Under the pieces are notes generated by a model that saw nothing but the letters and a program-made list of their open reading frames with translations, did not search any database and was not told the DNA's origin. Made by a program: the position numbers and the translations under genes. Shown piece by piece: positions 18,801 through 29,174 of a stretch of DNA of 34,709 nucleotides. The first letter of the stretch is position 1, and every line of letters starts with the position of its first letter. Source of the stretch: Nemertoderma westbladi (Eukaryota > Xenacoelomorpha > Nemertodermatida > Nemertodermatidae); the NCBI GenBank assembly GCA_032718475.1, contig JAUCBJ010003534.1, forward strand, positions 1 to 34,709, read 5' to 3'.

Positions 18801-20863
18801 TCCCTTACTGTGCCCTTAAATTGCTGAACAGTCTCCTGCATCTGCCCGAGCAGGAGATCCATCCCCCGCCGTCTCTCGTCCACCCATTCGACCGCCGAAG
18901 CGGGAGTCGCCAACGTTGTAGCGGGCGGACGAGGGACAACGGGCGACAAATCAGGAATATTTCGCTCGGGGTCCAGAACCTGAACTGTCTCCTGGGCAGT
19001 TCTACGGGGCACAGGTAGCTTAGTGCTATGCAGAGGGAATTTAGAGGTAGTTTCAGGGAGCACAGGTGTGTCTATCACCGAAGGGGTGATTTCAAGAACA
19101 GGCCTAATTATTTCAGGCTCATCTACTATAGTAGGGAGTCTTTCTATTTTAATTATTTGGTCTGTGAGTTCTGTACTACCTAAGTTGGTGTTATTTAGTT
19201 GCCTTCTAACAGCTGGAGGCAAATCAGGCAATTTCTGACGGTGGAATGTTCTTTTACGTCTACTTAGACGAGATCTATTTCCCTTGCCTTCAGTATCGGT
19301 GGTATCGCCTTCCTCAGATGATGTATATCCCTGTCTTTTGGGAGTAGATCGATTCATCATCTGCATATTACTAGCTGTTAACTGTTTATTTATGCAGTCT
19401 TGATTCTCCTGAATGTTTTCCAATTCTAATTGGGTGGTTTCTTCAGTCGCTCTCCGTTCGGCTTCTGCCACTGCCTCCGCCGCTTATCTTTCCGCTTCGG
19501 CCACCGCCTCTGCTGCCGCTACTGCCGCTTTTGCCTCTGCCGCTGCCACTGCCGCTGCCGCTTTTGTTTCTGCTTCGGCCGCTGCCTTTGCTGCTGCTAC
19601 TGCCGCTTTTGCCTCTGCCGCTGCCACTGCCGCTGCCGCTTTTGTTTCTGCTTCTGCAGCTGCCACTGCTGCTGCTACTGCCGCTGCCTTTCTGTCTTCT
19701 ATACGTTTTTTCTTTACTTGTTCTTCCTGGACTCGTGTGATGCGGAGTTGTTCATCAAATTTAGCCTGATTCGCAGCCCTCATTTCCACATCGATGGCAT
19801 CTAACACAAGCTTGGTTCCTTCACTATTAGGGCTAAGTCCCTCTAACCTTCTTCTCAACTCGTCATCACCTAAAAAACGTTGATAGTCTGACAGATAAAT
19901 GTCAATGGCATCCCTCTTATGCGGTTTCTCTGCCGTCGCTTCACTTTCCACTTGGGAAAAAGTAGCGTCTGTTGATTCTCCATGGGTTGATCGCTCCTCC
20001 AGCTGAGCTTTCCACTGAGCTGTTCCTTGAACCTGGAGACTCACCCGTTGAAACCAAGTCTTTACGGCAACTTGCAACGACGTGTCTTGTCTTCGTTTAG
20101 AAGCCTCCTCAAAGGCTGATAAGATTAGCCTGATTCGCAGAATTCTTTCTCTAACTTGATAAAGCAGTTGTCCCTGCTCTTGAGGTCCTTGTGGTTGTTG
20201 AAACAGTTGTCCTTTTACTCGCTCCATAGAGCTGAAGAATCCCTGTGCGTACCCGGCTGCGGACCTCTTCCATACAGCTGGATCGATGGTTTCCTTGGCT
20301 ACTCCCATCCGGTGTATGTCTTCCCAGGCAGCTTCTGATAAATCAAACGGGAGTCCGGGTCCGGGGAAGTTCCATTGCGACTCGACAATAGACTTCAGTT
20401 CTTCACTCGTGTATCCCGCATAATTATCTCTAGTTGATCACTGACTTCTCGCCCAATCGATCTGGTGTTCTTCCACCGCAATCAATAATCTAGTGAGTAC
20501 GGCTGCAGGAAGGATGAGAAGGGGATCCGAATAAACCGCATCCATCATCTTTGCTCCGCGTTCTGGTGTCAGTTCTACAGTATCCTCACTACTGGAGCTG
20601 TTGGGCCGTTGAGAAGTAAGTTCTTGGCTCGCGGGTTGTTGCTGTTCTGCTGCTTCTTGGTCCCGCTTGACCTGAGCTCGAGTGCCTATGATAGACCTAC
20701 GATGTTGGACCAGCCTAGGTTCTTTTATTACTACTGGAGGGATGACCTTCCTCACAGTGGGAGGTGAACTGAACTTACGACTAGACGGTTCTACGCCTCT
20801 ATCTGAGTCGCAGATAGTTACATCTAATAAACTGTCTGACAGGTTCTGCTTAGTATCAGACAT
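15857..20863 (-). CDS. BEL/Pao-like Gag-protease polyprotein with two in-frame stops, RT/RNase H deleted
   Basis: One minus-strand frame runs from ATG 20863 to the stop at 15857 and is broken only by TGA (20440-20438) and TAA (19486-19484); both flanks stay in frame. Counting from ATG 19471, the DUF1759-like gag core is about residues 345-545 (KFNGDEMKWLPF..., LIECLEGPPKSMALKF). Three Cys-His knuckles lie at about 625-690 (CVLCDGPHRLNAC, CYNCLRRGHQRRTC, CAKCGAKHH). The aspartic protease is at about 795-945 (NALLDSGSTGTFI, VQILIGQNAHEAL, TRVGWYLTGP). At about 990 it passes straight to WRYCPKTMNIADIASGGATP, a landmark that normally follows RNase H. SSWNRLCKAVVYLERCFYRH, of the pre-integrase type, comes later. 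Upstream of the knuckles is an Ala/Glu-rich coiled coil. Confidence 0.85.
19484..19700 (-). repeat. GCN minisatellite encoding an Ala/Glu/Lys coiled-coil repeat in Gag
   Basis: The minus strand encodes repeats of the type AEAKAAVAAA and AEAETKAAAAVAAA, with two nearly identical copies of about 93 bp. The TAA stop lies at its 3' edge, in AER*AAEA, so repeat slippage or mutation here broke the frame. Confidence 0.85.
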
Positions 20864-22181
20864 GTTTAGGTGTACAGTTGAATGCCTACTGCTGTATTAC
20901 AGTCTGAGCAAGTCTAGTAACTCAGTATTAACTGCTAGCCTAGTAATTAATTACCGGTACTGCTACTCAGTGTAGCGTGATATATATAATATATTAGAAT
21001 ACCGGTATGCTTATAGTATATATAACTATTATTACAGATTAGGTTTATCACCGAATACCGGTATAATTTTAGCACAAATATATATAAATATATAATAGGC
21101 CTATCGGGAATACCGGTATACAGCTTACAGTTTTGTAGTATATAATTATAATTCTGGACTAGAATTAATTATAAAGTACCGGTATAATTTCAGCCTAAAT
21201 TTATAGAAATAAAGATAATAGGCCTATCGTAAATACCGGTATATCAATTATTTTAAATAATTGAATTTCTGAATTTTTGGGTTACTTGGTTACTTTACTT
21301 ACTTTATTACCGTTATTTGAGCAGTAATCCAACTGATATTGAGACCTAATGGTTGTATGGTAGGCCTACGATTTATAAATCGTTAGATTTGATTTATAAT
21401 ATATATATACCCGTTTTAATGGGTTTGTCAATATTTGAAATAAATGTTATTATTTCTGGGGAGTAATCACTACACAAAGCGGTGCGCTTTCAGTGAAGTG
21501 TTACTTATAGGACACTAAAACAAATAATGCTAATTTACCTAAGTTACTTAATACTACAAATTACGTACAATTCGGGTGAGATTACGATCTCTAAATAAAC
21601 ACAAAAATTTACAAAAAACACAAAATACGAATTTTTAGGGTAATTTTACAAGAAGTCTACAAACCAGCCTAACAAAGGGTTAGAAATCTGGTTATTACAA
21701 CGGACAGGGTACTACGGTATTTGAAATAATAAGTAGTAGTAAATACACTGCGTTGTCCAGATAGGAAAATACCACCGCCTGACGACCTATAGCTGTATCG
21801 CTATAGGTTCTACGTTATGTATCACGGAGTGTTCCTACCTAGAAGTTAATAGAGCTAATCGAACGTGCCTATCAACCACTTTACAACACAAATATAATGC
21901 CTACACTAATTACTTTCGGAAAGCACTGTACACTAAACCCTAAATTAGGTACGAGTACTTGTACAACAGATAATCAGTAGTTAAATATACTTGAACAGCT
22001 AAAAGAACCACGGCATCTGCTGGAGTGACCGGTGCACAAAATCACCAGTCTTTACCTACGCCAAGCAGCCCGTGTAGTACCGGGGTTAATTTAACCATAA
22101 CGGTATGTATAACAAACACAATTACTGTAGGAACAAACTTGGGGAATATGAATGTTGCAAATAATCGCATAAACTCTGAAT
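20864..22181 (-). other. 5' leader of the 12.5-kb element, first part
   Basis: About 1.3 kb upstream of the Gag ATG, AT-rich, with many ACCGGTAT and AGGCCTA palindromes. No ORF or structured RNA is recognised. The leader is unusually long for an LTR element. Confidence 0.5.
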
Positions 22182-22760
22182 AATAAATATTACGCTACGC
22201 GTACAAACTACCAAACAAAATGCAGACCAAATGCCGACAGACTACTATCAAGCCTAAACAAACTACGGTATATGCAGACTCCGAAATGATTAGGCAGTAT
22301 GCGTTCTAACCCAGTAGTACGACTTATTCTTTAATTGGGGGTTTACCTTACAGCATTTGCTGCCCCTACTTCCTAACCGTACTTAATCAGACAGAGGCTC
22401 TACGCACACTACAATCCGTTCAGACCTAATAACAGCCAGACAACTATCCAGCCTACAAATTATCTAAATAAATATTATACGCTACCTGTACGGACTTACA
22501 CAAACAAAGTACAGACTAAACGATGGCAGACTACTCTCAAGCCTAAATAAACTACAGGACATGCAGACTCCAAAATGATTAGGCAGTATGCGTTCTAACC
22601 CAGTAGTACGACTTATTCTTTAATTGGGGGTTTACCTTACAGCATCTGCTGCCCCTACTTCCTAACCGTACTTAATCGGACAGGTGCTCTACACACACTG
22701 TAATCCGTTCAGACCTAACAGCAATCAGACAACAGCTCAGCCTACAAATTGTCTGTACAA
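22182..22760. repeat. Two tandem copies of an about 288-bp unit in the element leader
   Basis: Copies start near 22182 and 22468. AATGATTAGGCAGTATGCGT, then CCCAGTAGTACGACTTATTC and TTAATTGGGGGTTTACCTTA, recur with the same order. The block from about 22273 and its partner from about 22564 are almost identical, while the edges are more diverged. Confidence 0.9.
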
Positions 22761-22919
22761 TCTGATCAGGTTTACACGCCTTCTGTTCAATACTGGCCTA
22801 CTAACAAATAAAACTGACAGAAATAAGTAAGCTCTAAAAGAAACAAGGGGTGTACAGTCCCTAATCTCTTAAACAGCCTACCGGTATACAACAATCAAGT
22901 CGAATAATACTAATGTACT

Positions 22920-23060
22920 TATACGGAAGTACCGGTTAGGACAGTTGGGCCTACGGACCTACAGAAGTACCGGTTCTGGCAGTTGGACCTACGGGCCTAC
23001 GGCAGTACCGGTTCTGGCAGTTGGGCCTACTGACCTACAGATGTACCGTTCAGGTTTACC
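22920..23060. repeat. GTACCGGTT...CAGTTGG(G/A)CCTAC minisatellite, three copies
   Basis: AAGTACCGGTT, a spacer, CAGTTGGGCCTACGG and ACCTACAG repeat three times at about 40-bp spacing just inside the 5' LTR of the element. Confidence 0.8.
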
Positions 23061-23118
23061 GGTTGACCGGTACTTTCAACTTTATTGCTTACTGCAATAA
23101 AGAAGCTATATCCGTTAT

Positions 23119-24142
23119 TGTTCGCGCTTTCAGACCTTTGGCAGTTTAACCCGCCAAATTAGGATGTCTTCTAGATAATAAATCGCTTTAGCCTCTGACA
23201 AGTATTTGATTCACTACACTAGTTGAAACCAATCTGTGCGCGATCATTCACCCGTTGGATATACCCGGGAGATTGACTTCGACGGCTTAATCGTATTGCT
23301 ATGTAAGCCTAATGTATTATTCGACTGACAGTATTATATAATCTCTGACAATATTATTCACCTTCGGGGAATATTAACAGTTCCTTTAGGACGTGGCGCT
23401 CTATCTATATAAACAGAGTTATGACTTAAACTACTCACAACGATATGGCTCAGTTATAATTCACATATATGTCGCATTCTTTAGGAAATGCTTCTTTATC
23501 AGTTTCACTCATACACAATGCTGCACAATACTGCACACTAATCTGCCGATCTTCACTGATTTTAGTCACATATAAAAGGAACACAGCCTGGCTCATGTAG
23601 GGTCTATCAAATAACATTAGATTCACTTCAAACCACTTTAACATAAGTCACAATCGTTATATGTAACCCTTCTCTCTTACCTTCGGTATATCAAGAATAT
23701 TGGGTTTTCGGGGTTATTTCTCGTTATTCCAATATAATAATTCATCAACAAATATAATGAATAACCGACAGCAAATCAGTAAAGTTAAGGTATAAATGAT
23801 TTGGTATGGTATGCCGCATTTATGGATGTTATGCAGATAAAGGATATATATCCTTATAATTAAGCCTACTAGTGTAAGGCTAAAGCATAAAAGCACAAAA
23901 TACTCTAAAGCCGTTCTTCCTGGCTTAGAATCACCAACAACACTGATCAGAATAACTATAAGAATACCAGCTACCCTTATTCCACGAAGCTCCCGTTCAA
24001 CACAGAGAAAGAGCAGTGAGATAGGAAAATTCAGTTCAGTAGCTCTGTGATAGGTCAAAATCAAAGCTAACTCAAATTCTATTGGCAAGTACAAAAACAG
24101 GGCTATGACGCAACATTCCTAGGCTGGTTGGCCGATTAAACG
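23119..24142 (-). repeat. Terminal direct repeat, right (5' LTR of the minus-strand element)
   Basis: This 1024-bp copy is nearly identical to 11643-12635. It keeps a 31-bp segment (about 24054-24085) missing on the left. Its minus strand would carry the promoter. The Penelope-like reading resumes directly after GATTAAACG. Confidence 0.9.
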
Positions 24143-24650
24143 ATTTATAGTTTTCGACAATATTGAACAATCTAAACAATTTTTGGCCTATCTTAACAAG
24201 CAACACCCAAACATTACTTTTACTTCTGAGACCGAAACTAACAGTTCTTTATCGTTTTTGGATATTAGAGTGACGCAAGGAAGTGATTTTGGGTTTTCCA
24301 CTTACATTTATAGGAAACCAACATTTACTGGTTTGTATACAAGTTATTTTTCCTTTATCCCCTTCCGTTATAAATTCGGGCTTATTTATACATTAATTTC
24401 TAGAATTTTCCATATTTCTTCTAGTTACACTGTCTTTGTTAAAGAACTAACAGACCTATATGATATTTTGAGACGAAATGGGTATCCAAAGAAACGGTTG
24501 AATGACGTCACCAGGTTATTTTTATCTCGTGTTCAAAGGCCTCGCCCAGTCCCAGACCCAACAGTTGGGAAGAAGTGTGTGAATTTAGTACTTCCGTTCT
24601 CGGGGGAACATAGTTACCTTATTAGAAATAATCGTATAATAAAATAAAAA
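24143..24650 (+). pseudogene. Penelope-like element RT, right fragment
   Basis: The plus-strand frame resumes as FIVFDNIEQSKQFLAYLNKQ, the segment just after the catalytic YxDD. It runs through LSFLDIRVTQGSDFGF, YRKPTFTGLYTSYFSFIPFR and IYTLISRIFHISSSY to LVLPFSGEHSYLIRNNR and a stop at 24647. These are Penelope-like RT landmarks. No GIY-YIG endonuclease is seen afterwards. Together with 11395-11642 this was one element before the 12.5-kb insertion. Confidence 0.85.
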
Positions 24651-25070
24651 CTTCTGGGGTCTTTCCTCCGATTATATTATAATTAAGTTAATTCAGTATT
24701 TAATGCATTTAAATCCAATATTTCATGGGCCTACACCCTTCTTCAGGGACTATACACGCTACTGCACTACATCTACTGCTGTACTGATTACAGAAATACA
24801 CAAAATTGTGGAAGAGACAAGAAATAAAAACAAACAAGTTGGTGCCAGTTCCCAAGAAGGGCAACCTAACACCCTATGGTTCTTTTCGGGGAATCTCATT
24901 GATCTCGATTGCTGCAAAGCTATAGATAGATAAGTAGCGCCTGGAGCGCTGTATATTTTCCATGTTCCTAATTAAATACATCATAATAAATTTCGTAATA
25001 TGTACATTATACACAATATCAATCAATGCAAACAATATACCAGTAATTGAATAATTAGTTTTAACTTTTA
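24651..25070. other. AT-rich intergenic region
   Basis: The first part may be the 3' UTR of the Penelope-like element. No further coding signal is supported. Confidence 0.4.
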
Positions 25071-25172
25071 TGAAACTGAAAATAATTACCATTAGGCTCA
25101 AATTGAAAATATTTACCATTTGGCTCAAATTGAAAAATATTTACCATCTGGCTCAAATTGAAAATATTTACT
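25071..25172. repeat. Minisatellite of about 29 bp (GGCTCAAATTGAAAATATTTACCAT)
   Basis: Four short tandem variants of CTCAAATTGAAAATATTTAC lie side by side. The open frame across them is a repeat translation, not a gene. Confidence 0.85.
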
Positions 25173-25179
25173 ATTTACT

Positions 25180-25650
25180 ATATACAATATACAATAGAAT
25201 TCTATTAAATTGCATCAGGGATCCCATTGAGAGACTGCTCCGTGGAAATCAGAATGGGTTCCGTAAAGGTCGTGGGACCATGGAGCCCATTTTGGCACTT
25301 AGAAGGATAATTGAAGAGTTATCAAAAAAGAAAGACAGGCATCTGGCTGTTATCTTTGTTGACTTCTTCAAGGCCTTTGACTCAGTCTCTCGCTCACGTA
25401 TGTTCAGCATACTTTCATTATATGGGATTCCTGATGAAATTATTGCAGCAATCAGATCAGTATACGATGGTTCGACAACATTTGTGTCTACTGTTGACGG
25501 TGACACAGAACCATTTGAAGTGTTATGGGGCGTCCTCCAAGGAGACACACTTGCACCATTCTTGTTCATTATTGTGGTTGACTATGTTCTACGCATGTCC
25601 TTAGATCATCATAATGATGATGGGGTGATGGTAACTCCACCTACTGTTCC
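25180..25650 (+). pseudogene. LINE fragment with RT A and B boxes, same family as 9053-10345
   Basis: The frame reads NQNGFRKGRGTMEPILALRR, then FVDFFKAFDSVSRSRMFSIL (A box with its Asp), YGIPDEIIAAIRSVYDGSTT, and GVLQGDTLAPFLFIIVVDYV (B box). It reaches LRMSLDHHNDDGVMVTPPTV and then breaks before the FADD box. It is truncated at both ends. Confidence 0.85.
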
Positions 25651-25880
25651 GAGAAACCACCCCCGCTATCGCTACAGTAGTCGTATAATACAGGATTTTC
25701 TTATTAGTTTTTTAATAGTATATTATATTTGACCTATCGTACGTGGTTTTAATTTGTCGATTTTAAGTAAGTTTAAACTTACCGTTAACTGGATATCATT
25801 AATGTTTATAATACATGTGTTTTAATGTCACGCTGTCCCACAATTAATGTTCCATATGTTTGGATAATAAAATAACTTGT

Positions 25881-26092
25881 GTTCCACCTTGGTGTAGTGG
25901 TCGCATTGAATTCACATCTCCCGGAGGTCGTGGGTTCGATCCTCAGATGGGCCAGGGCAGTTTTCGTTTCGGCACGAATGCTTTAAGGGACCAGCCATGG
26001 CGCATCTCTGCCTTGCATCCTTAAGTGGTAGCTAAATGAGTACTGGAAATTCCTCTGGGGGGACCGCACTGGAGATAAGTCGTCAGACTAAA
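25881..26092 (+). mobile_element. tRNA-derived SINE, copy B (short internal deletion, 3' end lost)
   Basis: GTTCCACCTTGGTGTAGTGG and GTGGGTTCGATCC match copy A. About 19 bp around GGGGAGTAAAGTTCT are missing, and similarity ends soon after GATAAGTCGTCAGAC. Confidence 0.85.
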
Positions 26093-26113
26093 CTTTACCG
26101 GTCCGCAACCTAC

Positions 26114-26121
26114 CTCATACC
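26114..26121. repeat. Target-site duplication CTCATACC (left)
   Basis: CTCATACC directly before the left terminus GGGTAAATC is repeated exactly at 27278-27285, after the right terminus. Confidence 0.9.
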
Positions 26122-27277
26122 GGGTAAATCTTTTCGACCTACGCGTAGGCCTACGCGTAGCTACGCGTAGCTACGCGTAGCTACGCGTAGCTACGCGTAG
26201 TTTGTAACTTCCATTCCTGTCATTTACCGGTAGGGCCAGACTTACTGCCTTTTTAACAACTACGCGTAGGTGTTTTAAAACTACGCGTAGTTATTTTGGA
26301 ACTACGCGTAGGTATTTTGAAACTACGCGTAGGTGCTACGCGTAGCAGTCCTGATAACAATGATTTTTCATTTCAGGTCCGGTAGGGTTGAGTTGTTAGG
26401 CAAGTATCGGTATATGTCAGGTTTCTGATTATCAGACAAATGTAATAACAGAATCGGAAACTCATATCTCTACATACAGCACTGGTAATAAATAATATTC
26501 GGCTCTTTCACATACAAACACAGAGGATGAATAAAAAGTAAACTTGAAATTCACGTCTCATGATTCAAGTATCTTTGTTTCCATTGGATTATTTAAATAT
26601 TGAACAGTAGTAAATAAAGCGACCAGTCTACCGGTGAAGAGGTTAAGCGAAAGCTGATAAATACTGCATATAATCAAATTGTTTGGTCAAAAGACAAGTG
26701 CAACCAATCATGGTAGACCATTTAGTCTCCCCCTTCCCTTTGTCAAGGGGTTAACATATTAAATACAGTATATCCTTGCCCTATCGTGAACAAAGGCAAT
26801 AAAAAGCATAGAGAATCGATAAGAAGCATCGGCCTATTTCCTTTGTAAACTATTTTTGAACTCTAAACATTAATTATTAACACATTTTACCGCCCGCAAC
26901 GCATGAAGTGAAGAATATGTAGTTTTCGCGTATTCCTCTATATAGAGTATACAGGTATAGGATACATTACTGTTGAAAGCATTTGATGGTTGTGGGTTGT
27001 TTATTGAACATACCGTATTGTGTCTTATTTTAGTACTGACTCGCTTGGAATACGTAAGCCTACTAATGATAAACGACGTACTGACGTATAGGCATACATA
27101 GTTATGGGTAGCACCTATGCGTAGGTCGCGTAGGACCTACGCGTAGCTAAGCGTAGCACCTACGCGTAGCTACGCGTAGCACCTACGCGTAGTTATTGTT
27201 AAAACTCTGAAACTGGTGATATATGACCCAATGTTGCGAACTACGCGTAGCTACGCGTAGGTCGAAAAGATTTACCC
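26122..27277. mobile_element. 1156-bp non-autonomous DNA transposon with CTACGCGTAG subterminal arrays (8-bp TSD)
   Basis: Perfect 27-bp terminal inverted repeats begin GGGTAAATCTTTTCGACC and run into CTACGCGTAG. An 8-bp duplication (CTCATACC) flanks them exactly. The self-complementary decamer CTACGCGTAG or its core occurs about 11 times in the first 225 bp and at least 6 times in the last 150 bp. The middle, about 26350-27105, shows no transposase. An 8-bp duplication fits hAT or Merlin-type elements; the GG start slightly favours Merlin, but this is not settled. Confidence 0.9.
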
Positions 27278-27285
27278 CTCATACC
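27278..27285. repeat. Target-site duplication CTCATACC (right)
   Basis: Exact partner of 26114-26121. Confidence 0.9.
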
Positions 27286-27747
27286 TCTTGCTGCAGTGAG
27301 ACGGTGAGTGAGACTGCTGCACAGTAGCAGCCTAGGCTGCTAGGAGCCAGACAGTTGTAGCACTGTAGCAGCCTAGCACTGTACTGCTGTCAGGCTGTAC
27401 TGCTGGCTGTAGGACCTAGCACTGTACCGGTAGCAGCCTAATCCAGTAGTCCCTAATGCTATCTGGCTGTGGTTGATAGTCGTACCGCACCGGTGGTACG
27501 GTAGTGATGTAGTGCTTGTCAGCTAGTGCACATACCGGACCGGTACAGCGTACAGCGGTAGCGGTAGGCATAGTCAGCTAGTGCATGTAGTGTGTTGTGT
27601 CGTGCTGTACAGCTGTAGCTGTATCGGTAGGCCTAATGCTGTAGTGTAGTGGCTTACAGCTTACACCATACGTCCATACTGCCATACTCAGATATTCAGT
27701 TAAGGAATAGGCCTAAATTATGTTGCGTTGAGTGGAGGTACTGAGGT
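27286..27747 (+). promoter_or_regulatory. Upstream region of gene 2, with CAGCCTAGCACTGTA repeats
   Basis: Between the DNA transposon and the gene 2 ATG lies GC-richer DNA with repeated GTAGCAGCCTAGCACTGTA variants and many ACCGGT palindromes. It would hold the 5' UTR and promoter. I see no convincing TATA box. Confidence 0.35.
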
Positions 27748-27892
27748 ATGCTCGGAACTTGCAGCCCCTGTATATTTTTATCAGTAATGGTTTATATGAT
27801 TTCCACAAGTTTATCAGGAGTTTACTCTTCCGGTGAATCTCCCCTTCAAGAAGAAGAGTCCTTCAAATCCAACAACAGCGCGAAACCCACAG
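27748..27892 (+). CDS. Gene 2, exon 1: signal peptide of a secreted or membrane protein (5' end)
   Basis: ATG 27748 opens a typical signal peptide (MLGTCSPCIFLSVMVYMIST then SLSGVYSSG) followed by an acidic/polar stretch ending NNSAKPT. The donor is CACAG|GTTTGT at 27893, leaving phase 1 after 48 codons. A phase-1 first exon carrying only a leader is the classic layout of extracellular proteins. The next phase-compatible exon in the window is 33994-34209. The frame reads on to 27945 without the splice, so an unspliced 65-codon ORF is the alternative. Confidence 0.5.
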
Positions 27893-28019
27893 GTTTGTCT
27901 GTTTGTCACACACAATGTCACATTCTTAGTGTGCTTCTAAAGTAAAAGTAAAGTAAATTTTCTTCAGCCGCTACCGGTAGGCCAGGGATTACGCACAAAG
28001 TCTGACGACTTATTTATTT

Positions 28020-28458
28020 CAGTTAGGAACACTGGCTGACTGGTCACTTTCTGGCTGAAGCTCTGCCAAAAATTGTCCACATATTTACAGCCAGAAAGTG
28101 TCCGTGCAGCCACTATTTGTCCTTCACAGGCCGCGATTATATTTCCGGACATATTTTGGCTGTAACTCCACTAGTCAGCTAGTACATAGTACTCAAAGCA
28201 GAAGCTGGGCACATTTTTATTTTTATAATATTATGATAGTTATCCCAACAATGAGATTCTAATTCTCAAATTAATTTATACAGAATTTTATGGCGATTCT
28301 AAATGGCATAATTTTTCGAATGCCAATGTTAAAATTTCACTGCCGGTTTTCAAATGAAATTTAGCATTGTTTTCTATGGAGAAATTTCACTCTGAGAGCG
28401 TTTTCCGCGGACACATTCTGGCTGTAAATTGGACATATTGTGACCAGTGTTCCTGACT
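28020..28458. mobile_element. 439-bp MITE with CAGTYAGGAACACTGG inverted repeats
   Basis: CAGTTAGGAACACTGG (28020-28035) and CCAGTGTTCCTGACTG (28443-28458) are inverted with one mismatch. Next to them, TTCTGGCTGTAA-type and GGACA(C/T)A motifs recur in both halves. TATTT flanks both sides and could be a 5-bp duplication in the SINE's CTTATTTCC. No ORF is present. The CAG start resembles hAT termini, but an 8-bp duplication is not seen. Confidence 0.8.
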
Positions 28459-29153
28459 GTATTTCCAGTGCGGTCCCCCCAGAACTTTACTCCCCAGAGG
28501 AAACTCTAGTACTCATTTAGCTACCACTTAAAGGCTGAAAGGACTGAAGGACAGTCGGGCACTTTGTCAATATTGACATGTGTCAATATTGACATGTAGA
28601 GCTAGTTTTTCCAGGATGGGGCATGTCAAAATTGACATGGACATGTCAATATTGACATTTTTTTACCTGACGTGTTCAAATATTTCCAGACGTGTTTTTT
28701 AAATATAAAAATCGAAATTATAAGTAAATTAGAAACTTTTGACCGTGCGGAAATTTTTTTCACCGTGCCGTTTAGTTAATATAAATACTTAAAGTTTTTC
28801 TCATGTTAAAATTGACAGACATGTCAAAATTGACATGTAATGATGAGAACAGAAGTGTGGGGTTAGGCCACACCACCCTATACTGATATAGACTATACTA
28901 ATACTATAACTGTATAACTAGGTATAATTTATACCTGACAAAGACAGGGATACCGGTACATCAGTACATATTGACAGATTGCTGGATTACACTTAGGCCT
29001 AATGTTTTTATAATATATCTTAGGCTACACTTACAGTCTTATCCCTGTCTGCCTGTATCCACTTAACACCTGAACACTGTGTAACAGCTTTTAATAATTT
29101 GGTAACAATAAATTTAGCATCTCTGGTTCCTTGCCTGCTTGCTGCCTTGAGAC

Positions 29154-29171
29154 GGGGGGGGGGGGGGGGGG
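29154..29171. repeat. Poly-G tract (18 nt)
   Basis: 18 uninterrupted G mark the left edge of the satellite array in the 2579-bp transposon. Confidence 0.95.
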
Positions 29172-29174
29172 CAG

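Larger units (their letters stand above)
11643..24142 (-). mobile_element. 12.5-kb BEL/Pao-like LTR element, non-autonomous (gag-protease, no RT)
   Basis: About 1-kb direct repeats (11643-12635 and 23119-24142) bound the element. By eye they differ at only about three single bases plus one 31-bp indel, so the insertion is young. The coding frame is on the minus strand (20863-15857), so 23119-24142 is the 5' repeat. Gag, knuckles and protease are present; RT and RNase H are absent and integrase is not recognisable. The repeats begin TGTTCGCG and end ATTAAACG on the plus strand, not TG...CA. No tRNA primer site starting TGG and no polypurine tract are apparent next to them. No target duplication is seen. 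Confidence 0.8.

Noticed and set aside
19413-19804. Plus-strand ORFs rich in Ala or Leu/Pro
   Set aside because: They are antisense shadows of the GCN minisatellite in the minus-strand Gag.
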